From SOJZ01 sp964556565 (GTDB lineage: Archaea; Thermoproteota; Bathyarchaeia; Bathyarchaeales; Bathyarchaeaceae): a DNA stretch of 32,120 nt. The notes below the pieces were generated by a model. The model had not been told where the DNA came from and did not search any database. It saw only the letters and a program-made list of their open reading frames with translations. A program made the position numbers and the translations under genes. Numbering within the stretch: position 1 is the stretch's first letter; every line of letters begins with the position of its first letter. The DNA is taken from positions 1 through 32,120 of the forward strand of contig CAZKWF010000019.1 in the NCBI GenBank assembly GCA_964556565.1, in the 5' to 3' direction. Below are positions 1 through 6,294 of this stretch, piece after piece.

Positions 1-325
1 GAAGTGAGCTTCTTTTTGTGAACAGCGCTTGAATATTGCTCAAGTCACGATAGGAATAGATGGAGAAAGATGCAAAAAGATACGAAAAGATAGCAGCTGT
101 ATTGGAGAATGCTGTTTTCGTACGCTTTTGCAAACACACGCGTGCCCTTTAACCGCGGTTTCCCCTACCAGTGAGGAGGAGGGCTTAAGCTTGACCTTCA
201 GGATCTGACGCTGATTCTAGCACGCTCGGTTATTTTTTGAATGATTCCCTTTACTGTTTTTCTTATGGCTTGTTCATGGAGATGTTATGGTTGAGGGTTG
301 GAGTGATCAATGGGCTGGAGAATTT
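1..325. other. Left-end stretch without a supported gene
   Basis: No plus-strand frame stays open past about base 30. Two minus frames are open across the first 160 bases but offer no convincing start or domain. A short A-rich stretch at 62-93 repeats AAAGAT three times at 9-10 base steps. I see no tRNA, rRNA or clear promoter here. Confidence 0.5.
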
Positions 326-411
326 GGCGTTAAAGCGAGAACAAGGTTTGGCTTAGGCGTGTTAAGGAGCAACGAACGCAAAAATGATGGAGTGAGGGAT
401 TCGCTGTAGAT
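326..411 (+). repeat. Left copy of imperfect direct repeat flanking the HicBA pair
   Basis: About 86 bases resemble 993-1080 in the same orientation, at roughly three-quarters identity by eye. Shared blocks include TGGCTTAGGCGT, TTAAG/AGGAGCAACG and TTCG(C/T)TGTAG. The similarity may fade out towards base 440. Stops in the frames I checked argue against a coding function. The copy lies just past the 3' end of hicA. Confidence 0.65.
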
Positions 412-445
412 TTGATTATATCTGTGAGTTGTTATGTGGGGGTGT

Positions 446-691
446 CTAGGTTTTTGTCCTTTTTTCTTTTAGAAGCTTGAAGAAATCTTCTCTGCTTATC
501 TCGGCTTCTCTTATCATTGCTCTGATTAGTCCGGGTTTGATGTTTTTCCCGGGATGAACTGGTACTACTATCCTAGTTTTTCGGTCATTCATCATGATAA
601 CGTGTGAGCCTTTCTGACGAACAACTTTAAAACCTGTCTTTTCAAGGATTTTAATTAGTTTGTGGGGATTTAGCGGTGGGATTTTAGGCAA
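446..691 (-). CDS. hicA: HicA-like toxin (predicted mRNA interferase)
   Basis: This 81-residue protein has the compact HicA (YcfA-like) layout. It opens MPKIPPLN, has an LIKILEKTGF helix, and then KGSH with His30, the position that is catalytic in the family's double-stranded-RNA-binding-like fold. The basic loop and C-terminal helix (GLIRAMIREAEIS) also fit. HicA toxins cleave mRNA and are neutralised by HicB. The start is TTG at 691, kept because MPK is where the family normally begins and no ATG lies nearby. It overlaps the end of the upstream hicB by 8 bases, so the two are probably co-translated with the antitoxin made first. Family assignment is strong from motif pattern; activity is inferred. 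Confidence 0.88.
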   Translation of the reverse strand: MPKIPPLNPHKLIKILEKTGFKVVRQKGSHVIMMNDRKTRIVVPVHPGKNIKPGLIRAMIREAEISREDFFKLLKEKRTKT

Positions 692-908
692 GCGTCTTCA
701 CTTTTTGTATTCCGACCACTCTTTGCCTTAAAAGGTCCTTCTTTTCTTCTCCGGTTAGGGTTTCCATGTAAAGTTCAATTGCCTCTTTTATGTTTTTCAT
801 GAGTCCTTCTAGGGTGTCTCCTTGGGTGTGGCATCCGGGTAGGGCAGGTACAAGGGCTATGTATCCGCCTGTTTCGTCTTCGATGATCACTACGTCAAAC
901 TCGTACAT
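684..908 (-). CDS. hicB: HicB-like antitoxin
   Basis: This 74-residue protein has the HicB signature: a strand-rich N-terminus (YEFDVVIIEDETGGYIALVP), then ALPGCHTQGDTLEGLMKNIKEAIELYME. This is the partial RNase-H-like fold that blocks the HicA active site. It is the short form: nothing resembling the C-terminal helix-turn-helix or ribbon-helix-helix DNA-binding domain of longer HicBs is present, so autoregulation by HicB itself is doubtful. The gene starts with ATG at 908, precedes hicA in the transcript and overlaps it. A TATA-like box sits about 33-41 bases upstream. Assignment is confident; regulation is inference. Confidence 0.88.
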   Translation of the reverse strand: MYEFDVVIIEDETGGYIALVPALPGCHTQGDTLEGLMKNIKEAIELYMETLTGEEKKDLLRQRVVGIQKVKTLA

Positions 909-940
909 TTTTTCTTCTGTGTTCAGAACTGTGGTGGTTG

Positions 941-949
941 ATATAAAAC
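941..949 (-). promoter_or_regulatory. TATA-like box for hicBA
   Basis: On the minus strand this reads GTTTTATAT. Its centre is about 37 bases from the hicB ATG, which would put transcript initiation near 919-920 and leave a leader of about 11 bases. Confidence 0.45.
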
Positions 950-992
950 TTTTGATGTTAAGCCTGGGGTCTGGTTAGATGGTGTTGGGTAT

Positions 993-1080
993 GGCATTAA
1001 GGCGACAGCAAGATCTGGCTTAGGCGTTTTAAGAAGCAACGCAACTGCGAAATGACGGGGATAAAGGGTTCGTTGTAGGT
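993..1080 (+). repeat. Right copy of imperfect direct repeat flanking the HicBA pair
   Basis: Partner of 326-411 in the same orientation, sharing TCTGGCTTAGGCGT, TTAAGAAGCAACG and GGGTTCGTTGTAGGT-like blocks. It lies upstream of the hicB promoter, so the toxin-antitoxin pair sits between the two copies. The rest of 909-1187 holds the hicB promoter and nothing else I can name. Confidence 0.65.
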
Positions 1081-1187
1081 TTTTCTGACAGGTCTATCGT
1101 GTTAGGGTGTAGAAACTTTAGAATCTTGTGTTGATGCGTTTAGAATGGGGGAGAAATGAAACTAGTTTAAATGTTTTGTTTTTACTT

Positions 1188-2162
1188 TTAAGATATGTTT
1201 TGGATAAATGCTCTTACCGTAGTTCTTATTGCTTGTCTGCTGTTGAGTTTTGGTTCCCAGCCTAATGATTTGATTTTGTTGATGTTCAGCAGCATGTTTT
1301 TTACGTCGCCTTTCCATCCTCTTCCGCCGTCTACGCCGCCGGTGTAGGTGAGCTTAACGTTTTTGAGTTTCATTTCTTCGATGATTATTTGGGCAATGGT
1401 TTTGACGTTGATTTGATCCTCTGAGCCTACATTGTAGATTTCGATTTGGTTTTTCGCTTCTTCTAGTCCTAGGAGTATAGCTTTTATGCAGTCGGTTATG
1501 TGGAGGTAGGATTTGGTTTGGGTTCCGTCTCCGAGGATTTCAAGCTCTTTAGAGTTCTTTCTTAGCTTTTGGATGAAGTCGTGGATGATGCCGTGTTCGC
1601 TTCTTGAGCCCACTATGTTGGCTAGGCGGTAGATTACGGTTTTGAAGTTGTAGGTGTGGGCGTATGCAGAGATGAGGGCTTCGCTGGCTAGCTTGGTTGC
1701 TCCGTAGATTGAGATGGGTGTGAGCGGTGAATAGTCTTCGGGGGTGGGAACTTTTGTGGGTTCGCCGTAGACCGTGGATGTCGAGGTGAAAACTAGTGTA
1801 GAGGCGTTTCTGGTTTTTCTGAGGATTTCTAGAAGATTGTGGGTTGCAGCTAGGTTTTGTTGAAAGTGTATGTCTGGGTTGATGGAGCCTACTCTGACTT
1901 CTGGGTTTGCTGCTAAATGGAAGACGAGTTCGTAATGATTGTTTCTCAGATCTTTAAGATCGGCTGAGTTCAGGAGATCTCCTTTTATGAAAGTGAGGTT
2001 TGGATTGTTTAGCCATTTTTTAATGTTTTGTAGGGTTCCGCTTGTGAGGTTGTCGAAGACGCAGACCTTGGCTCCTTTAGTTATGAGGGCGTCGACGAGA
2101 TGACTGCCGATGAAGCCGGCCCCACCAGTCACCAACACTGTTTCCATACCTCTAGTTTTCAT
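1188..2162 (-). CDS. NAD-dependent nucleotide-sugar epimerase (UDP-glucose 4-epimerase-like)
   Basis: An extended short-chain dehydrogenase/reductase. The Rossmann motif GGAGFIGSH lies close to the N-terminus, followed by the FDNL stretch that binds the NAD ribose, HLAANPEV, a TSTSTVYGE block, and the catalytic Tyr-Lys pair in SIYGATK. The C-terminal half has the sugar-binding GDGTQTKSYLHI stretch. This is the GalE/WcaG type; the substrate cannot be read from sequence. The frame extends to a TTG at 2198, but I prefer ATG 2162, where AGGAGT lies upstream, giving about 324 residues. ATG 2147 (METVLVTGG) is the other option. A TATA-like box is at 2201-2206. It transcribes away from the surface-protein array and may supply sugars to the glycan locus (inference). 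Confidence 0.85.
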   Translation of the reverse strand: MKTRGMETVLVTGGAGFIGSHLVDALITKGAKVCVFDNLTSGTLQNIKKWLNNPNLTFIKGDLLNSADLKDLRNNHYELVFHLAANPEVRVGSINPDIHFQQNLAATHNLLEILRKTRNASTLVFTSTSTVYGEPTKVPTPEDYSPLTPISIYGATKLASEALISAYAHTYNFKTVIYRLANIVGSRSEHGIIHDFIQKLRKNSKELEILGDGTQTKSYLHITDCIKAILLGLEEAKNQIEIYNVGSEDQINVKTIAQIIIEEMKLKNVKLTYTGGVDGGRGWKGDVKNMLLNINKIKSLGWEPKLNSRQAIRTTVRAFIQNIS

Positions 2163-2198
2163 TTGAATGAACCGACTCCTTTGAGTTTTCGAGTCCAA

Positions 2199-2373
2199 CG
2201 TTATATGCCAAAATCAATATTTGCCTTTCGCCATGCACACTGTTGGCTTGTGCTGAGTAAATATTCAGACGCGAAACGTGTTCTGCTGATATTATTACTG
2301 TTTTTGTAATATAGAGGATTTTTACTTACGTGTTTATTAAATCGCGTTTAGATTGTTAGTTTAAAAGAGAAAG
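2199..2373. promoter_or_regulatory. Divergent promoter region between the epimerase and the first surface protein
   Basis: On the minus strand, a box at 2201-2206 (ATATAA) lies about 40 bases from the preferred epimerase ATG. On the plus strand, TTTATTAAAT at 2333-2342 sits about 26 bases before position 2363. That gives the surface-protein gene a leader of only about 10 bases. No other structure is evident. Confidence 0.4.
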
Positions 2374-4257
2374 GTGAGTAAATTGCGGAAGTATATGTCT
2401 CGAACCGTAGTTGCACTTGCAGTCATAGTTGTACTCGTCGCTTTGCCGAGTTCGTTCAATGCGTTAATGGCAAAAAAGAGCGGTACATGCAGTAGCTGTT
2501 CCACAGATTTCTCATATATCGGGCGGGATCTGACCACTCAAGGAGACTGGATTGAGAGTCAGTACGGTGATTGTGGCTATGCTTTGCCGTGGGGTACACC
2601 TAATTTCACAGAGGTGGCAGTAGGAATAACGACGGGCATCGGAGAATCAGCCCATGAATTTTGGTGGCGTGAACCTTGGAGCGTACCAGGAGAGAAATAT
2701 TATGCTTATGAGGATTATCTTGGTGGACTTAACATCTTAGAATACAACATAACTGGAGCGGAAGGGCCTCCAAGAGCGTTGGTCAATAATGACACAGATT
2801 ATTATAGGCCTTCTTGGTATGGCAACGATACCTCGATAACGGTAACTCTTACTGGAATAACTGGAAACTATAATCTTTCAATTTATTTCTTAGATTGGGA
2901 TGCTCCTGGTGGAGGATTACAAAGGAGACTAGAAGTCAACGTTACAAGCAGTGGAGATTGGGATGCGGCTACGTTGGGAAACACGTTTCCGAAGAATTTC
3001 GCAGCGGGCACATATGCCATATTCGAAGTTAATTCAGATGGCACAATAAAAATCGAAGTGACAAATCTTGGTTTCGCAGACCGTTATGCCGTTATATCAG
3101 GAATATTCCTAGACAGCGTTTCAGGTCCTTTAACGGGCGTTAGCTTTGTGGGGACTGATCGCTATACGAAGGGAAATTGGAGATCTTCATATGGAAATGA
3201 CTACTATCTGCTTGCAGGATTTAACGTCCCAGCTAGTAACGTAAGCTATACCCCTATCAATAAAGCACACGATGTAACCAACATTCCTCCAGGAAGCTAT
3301 ACAGTTTCAAGTGGTGCTTTCCAATTTGCGGCTGACGACACGAGGACTTATGGAGCATATCCTTACATAGGACAATACGCTGCGTATGAATGGGTCGACA
3401 ATTCTACGGCAACAGCTTTGGATACTAGAATGCTGATGTATCCCATCCCTAAAATCTACAACGGCTATCCGCCGACACCATTGGATAGAAGATATTTCGG
3501 AGTATGGGATTCTGGAGAACTCAATGGGCTTCTAGACCATTTCACGATGAAACTGAGGATTCCTGAAGGCGGTTACATATTCTCCATATATGCTGCAGAT
3601 TTTGAGCAGATCGGGCGTTCAGAAACAGTAGAAATCTGGAATGAGATGATGACCAACTTGCTGGACTCTCAGCATATAACAGCTGCTGAAATCAATAATG
3701 GAATCTACATTCAATGGCTTGTGCAGGGTCCGATAGTAATAAACATCAAGGTAATTGCCGACCCAGGAAATCTGAACAGCTTCATCAACGGCATCTTCCT
3801 CAACTGCATGGGTTACTGTGGCAAGACTCCAGGGTTCTGGAAGAACAACATACGGAAAGCTCTTGAAGGGCAAACATGGGGAATTCAGGTAACAAAAGGG
3901 AGCCTACTCAATGCACTTGATATGATCACGGCATCATACGGAACAGGCACGATTTGGAATTACGGCTGGTTAACCTTCCTTGGAAGCGACAATGACAAGC
4001 TGAGTCAAGCTTATGATATACTGGATTATGAAGGCAATGACATGGAAGCTAAGGCTAGGAAACATATTCTATCCTTGCTTTTGACAGCTACGCATTATGG
4101 TGGACCGCTAGATATGATATTCATCAATTGGTACGATGGCGGCATGGCTAAAACCCTTGCAGGCTGGGTCACAACAATACTGAACGAGTACAACAATGAG
4201 AACTACGAAGTCGCAAAAGACCTTGGGGATTACCTCAACAACGCCGGATGCGAATAG
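2374..4257 (+). CDS. Secreted protein with doubled lectin-like domain and GFWKN C-terminal domain
   Basis: 627 residues. A basic n-region and hydrophobic core (residues about 9-34) form a signal peptide; CSSC follows near residue 40. Two homologous domains come next, about 43-248 and 250-470. Each opens with a VGxDxxTxGxW...YG pattern and closes near GIFL, and the first contains YFLDWD. I recall this pattern from beta-sandwich, probably carbohydrate-binding, modules of bacterial secreted proteins. The C-terminal part (about 478-627) opens with CGKTPGFWKNN, like the TPG(Y/F)WKNH motif of many extracellular proteins of unknown function. At least eight N-X-S/T sequons are present. There is no C-terminal anchor. 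The start is GTG 2374; ATG 2395 would shorten the n-region. The doubled domain recurs at 10267-12693. Confidence 0.85.
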   Translation: MSKLRKYMSRTVVALAVIVVLVALPSSFNALMAKKSGTCSSCSTDFSYIGRDLTTQGDWIESQYGDCGYALPWGTPNFTEVAVGITTGIGESAHEFWWREPWSVPGEKYYAYEDYLGGLNILEYNITGAEGPPRALVNNDTDYYRPSWYGNDTSITVTLTGITGNYNLSIYFLDWDAPGGGLQRRLEVNVTSSGDWDAATLGNTFPKNFAAGTYAIFEVNSDGTIKIEVTNLGFADRYAVISGIFLDSVSGPLTGVSFVGTDRYTKGNWRSSYGNDYYLLAGFNVPASNVSYTPINKAHDVTNIPPGSYTVSSGAFQFAADDTRTYGAYPYIGQYAAYEWVDNSTATALDTRMLMYPIPKIYNGYPPTPLDRRYFGVWDSGELNGLLDHFTMKLRIPEGGYIFSIYAADFEQIGRSETVEIWNEMMTNLLDSQHITAAEINNGIYIQWLVQGPIVINIKVIADPGNLNSFINGIFLNCMGYCGKTPGFWKNNIRKALEGQTWGIQVTKGSLLNALDMITASYGTGTIWNYGWLTFLGSDNDKLSQAYDILDYEGNDMEAKARKHILSLLLTATHYGGPLDMIFINWYDGGMAKTLAGWVTTILNEYNNENYEVAKDLGDYLNNAGCE

Positions 4258-4273
4258 CATCCTACTTCCCAAC

Positions 4274-4282
4274 TTTTTTATC
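4274..4282 (+). terminator. T-rich terminator after the first surface protein
   Basis: A run of six T followed by ATC lies 17 bases after the stop codon. T-tracts of this kind end transcription in archaea without needing a hairpin. Confidence 0.35.
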
Positions 4283-4301
4283 TCCTTCTACTTCAAATCA
4301 T

Positions 4302-4445
4302 ACATTTTTTGAATAGGAATTTTGAGATTTGAGCAAGCCTATCAAGTAGGATTGCCAGTGTCTTTGAGAGTTGGACGAAGCTGTGTCATGTTCTGTTTTT
4401 GAGGGAGTTGAGGAACTGGTGAGTTTGGTCAACTTTGGTCGCCAT
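4302..4445 (-). pseudogene. Inactivated duplicate of the winged-helix regulator at 9666-10052
   Basis: Translating the minus strand from ATG 4445 gives MATKVDQTHQFLNSLKNRT, a TGA, then HSFVQLSKTLA and onwards to about ISKFLFKK. This aligns without gaps for about 48 residues with the intact regulator (MAAKVTKSDEFLDSIKNGT, Trp, HSLTELSREL... ISKLLDEK). The TGA stands exactly where the intact gene has TGG. Past about 4302 the similarity stops, so roughly the last 80 residues are gone. The DNA just upstream (4446-4551) matches the region upstream of the intact regulator. Found by reading the reverse strand; it is too short and interrupted to appear as an ORF. Confidence 0.85.
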
Positions 4446-4551
4446 GAGCTACGTGATGTATTATTTATTTCTGATTTCAGAACCTTCAGTCTGTTTCTCT
4501 AGTCTTGGTCTATCGGTCTTTTCTAGCCCTTTGGTCTGGTCTTATGGTTCT
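4446..4551 (+). repeat. Copy 1 of duplicated promoter region
   Basis: Closely matches 10053-10171. Shared text includes GTATTATTTAT, GATTTCAGAACCTTCAGTCTG and a long block from CGGTCTTTTCTAGCCC to CTTATGGTTCT. Copy 1 lacks about ten bases that in copy 2 include the palindrome ACAGTACTGT. The A/T box serving the regulator in copy 2 (TATAAA) has become AAATAA here, in keeping with a dead regulator. TTCTGATTTCAGAA at about 4479-4492 is a 6-2-6 inverted repeat in this copy only. Confidence 0.85.
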
Positions 4552-4556
4552 TCTCG

Positions 4557-4566
4557 TTTTAAATAA
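4557..4566 (+). promoter_or_regulatory. TATA-like box for the first vWA protein
   Basis: TTTTAAATAA, in the same relative position as the box at 10179-10186 in the duplicated promoter. It predicts transcript start near 4587 and therefore an unusually long leader of about 180 bases. Confidence 0.5.
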
Positions 4567-4589
4567 CGAATGTTAACATAACGTGGCTT

Positions 4590-4735
4590 TGGTTGATGCA
4601 TAGCCGGCTATGCCTAGGCGCTAGGCTCGCGCATGCTGTAGCCCGTGCCATGATCTGGAGCACGCTAAATAAGCCATGGTCCGGGGGACTAAACTTGGGA
4701 GCCCCCGTTAAAGGGTGAAGAGCCCGATGATAGCC
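4590..4735 (+). promoter_or_regulatory. GC-rich structured leader, possible cis-regulatory RNA
   Basis: This stretch is much richer in G and C than its surroundings and full of inverted repeats. There is a 16-base perfect palindrome, GCATAGCCGGCTATGC (4598-4613). GCCTA/TAGGC (4612-4626), CGTGC/GCACG (4644-4664) and a competing CCATG/CATGG pairing (4648-4679) follow. Then comes CGGGGG/CCCCCG (4682-4707), extendable by two pairs past a bulged A. It ends shortly before the Shine-Dalgarno site at 4751-4755. The matching leader in copy 2 (about 10209-10266) is short and keeps only a GCCTA/TAGGC hairpin. I do not recognise a known riboswitch or RNA family. Structured leader, small RNA or inserted element are all possible. 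Confidence 0.4.
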
Positions 4736-4766
4736 CGAAATAATGAGAAAGGAGGAAGATAAAAAA

Positions 4767-6173
4767 ATGAAAAAGAAATTAATGCTTACGGCGCTTCTAA
4801 TCGGATTGATGTCAATAGGTACTGTTTACGGTGCATTCTTGACATACAAGGGTTTCGTTGAAATCTACGGCACGAAGTATCCGACAGGTATTATTGAGCT
4901 TGATACGATGCCAATTGCACCTATTGAGGGTCTTGAGGCACGTGAGGACTACCTTGGAGATATCCGTGTATGGACATACAGCGACAAGACGCAGCTAGTA
5001 TTGCAGTTGGTGCAGTTGAGTCACATCGTGACGAACTTCAGAAGCTTCACGGTTAAGGTGAAACTTGACCTAGACATTGTACTCTCGGTTGATCTTACTG
5101 GCAGCATGATGCCATACATGGATACGGTCAGAGAGGAACTCAAGCGGTTGGTAGGTGTTCTCTACATGATGAACCTAGGCCAAGTGCAGGTTGCAATTGT
5201 AGGTTACAAGGACTATCCTGACGAGACAATAGTGTGTCCGTGGACACACGATCCTGAGGAAGCAATGCAATGGATAGACGATCACTTATATGCTATGACT
5301 GGAGCAGGCATTCCTCAGAGCCATTACCTCGGCTTCCAGGAAGCCCTGGCACTATTCGAAGCGAAACCTGAATCATGGGTGCACGACAGAGTAGTCGTTC
5401 ACGTCGGCGATTCAGAGCCTGGCTTTGACGATATGTTTGAATTCGCGCCAGACGGCCCCACCGTGAGATCGGTACTAGCCTTGGCAGAAGCAGGAATCAA
5501 AGTACACTCAGTGCTATGTGGACCTGATGAGGTTCCGGAAAACGCAATATACAGATGGTACGCTGATGTTACTGGCGGTCACTTCGTGTTAGGTGCAGAT
5601 CGTATTGTTCCAGGCGTTACCAGAGATCCAACATGGATAGTGAAGCTTACGCCTGTAACACCATTTGACTCTTTCAGAATGCCGCTCAGGAGTTCAGAGC
5701 CAACACGGCAAGAAGGCTTCTACACATTCCACATTTACGTAGACTTCTGGTGCAAAGCAGTTCCATGGCATGAATTTTTCCTCACCGAACTAACAGCTCA
5801 CCTAGAGAAAGCAGAGATACCGCCATACTTCCCGCCACCAGAATTCCCAGAAGAGGTCCCACCAGCCGGAGTCAGTTTGTCTATCTCACCTGTTTCAGTG
5901 ACCATTCCAGAAGAAGTCCGCTTTGACTGGACCATTACTTCTCCGCCAGAGCTTAACCCCCACTACGCTGAACTGTACTTGGAAGCCCCTGGCGGCGGTA
6001 TAATACCATTGGCAACATACAACAGCTTTCCACCATGGGCTGGAAGCCACGTATGGACATCAACGCTACCAACAGGTACTTGGACAGTCTACATGGATTA
6101 CTACTACGACTATCTAGGCACACCTCTGAGCATAGGAACATCAGGCACATTCGAAGTCGGCGAAATGATCTGA
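4767..6173 (+). CDS. Secreted von Willebrand factor A-domain protein with Ig-like tail
   Basis: About 468 residues. Signal peptide, residues 1-23 (MKKKLMLTALLIGLMSIGTV..). A conserved N-terminal module (24-100, containing IEGLEAREDYLGDIRVWTYS) is shared with two other genes here. The vWA domain (about 105-290) has an intact metal-ion site: DLTGS at 109-113 plus later Asp residues such as GDSEP. A proline-rich linker (PPYFPPPEFPEEVPP) leads to an Ig-like domain (about 366-468), almost the same as the end of the protein at 6295-8223. vWA domains bind protein or other ligands through a divalent metal. I chose ATG 4767, not the in-frame ATG 4743, because GGAGG at 4751-4755 is correctly spaced and the N-terminus then matches its paralogues. 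The protein is predicted outside the cell, with no membrane anchor. Confidence 0.87.
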   Translation: MKKKLMLTALLIGLMSIGTVYGAFLTYKGFVEIYGTKYPTGIIELDTMPIAPIEGLEAREDYLGDIRVWTYSDKTQLVLQLVQLSHIVTNFRSFTVKVKLDLDIVLSVDLTGSMMPYMDTVREELKRLVGVLYMMNLGQVQVAIVGYKDYPDETIVCPWTHDPEEAMQWIDDHLYAMTGAGIPQSHYLGFQEALALFEAKPESWVHDRVVVHVGDSEPGFDDMFEFAPDGPTVRSVLALAEAGIKVHSVLCGPDEVPENAIYRWYADVTGGHFVLGADRIVPGVTRDPTWIVKLTPVTPFDSFRMPLRSSEPTRQEGFYTFHIYVDFWCKAVPWHEFFLTELTAHLEKAEIPPYFPPPEFPEEVPPAGVSLSISPVSVTIPEEVRFDWTITSPPELNPHYAELYLEAPGGGIIPLATYNSFPPWAGSHVWTSTLPTGTWTVYMDYYYDYLGTPLSIGTSGTFEVGEMI

Positions 6174-6198
6174 TCATAAGTAGACAACTGACCAACTC

Positions 6199-6213
6199 TC
6201 CCCCCATTTTTTG
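6199..6213 (+). terminator. C/T-rich terminator
   Basis: A C run followed by six T about 26 bases past the stop of the vWA gene. It fits an archaeal T-tract terminator. Confidence 0.35.
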
Positions 6214-6250
6214 TTACTATTACAGTATAAGTTTAAAAAGTCTAACCGCG

Positions 6251-6258
6251 TATAAATC
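6251..6258 (+). promoter_or_regulatory. TATA-like box for the repeat protein
   Basis: TATAAATC, centred about 26 bases before 6280. The predicted short leader contains AGAGGAAG as a Shine-Dalgarno candidate before the ATG at 6295. A second A/T box (GTTTAAAAAG) lies at 6231-6240. Confidence 0.5.
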
Positions 6259-6294
6259 GAAAAGGCAAACGTTCAACTGAAAGAGGAAGAAGAA

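Noticed and set aside
62..93. CRISPR-like or tandem array of AAAGAT units
   Set aside because: Only three short units, with no spacer-repeat structure; no CRISPR array is seen anywhere in the window.
4386..4390. TGA read as tryptophan (code change) in the regulator twin
   Set aside because: TGA ends several sound genes here, including those with ATGA overlaps at 20884 and 19751, and the twin also lacks its C-terminal half, so it is a nonsense mutation.
4591..4613. Fragment of 16S rRNA (GGTTGAT resembles the archaeal 5' end)
   Set aside because: Only seven bases agree; the neighbouring conserved 16S blocks are absent.
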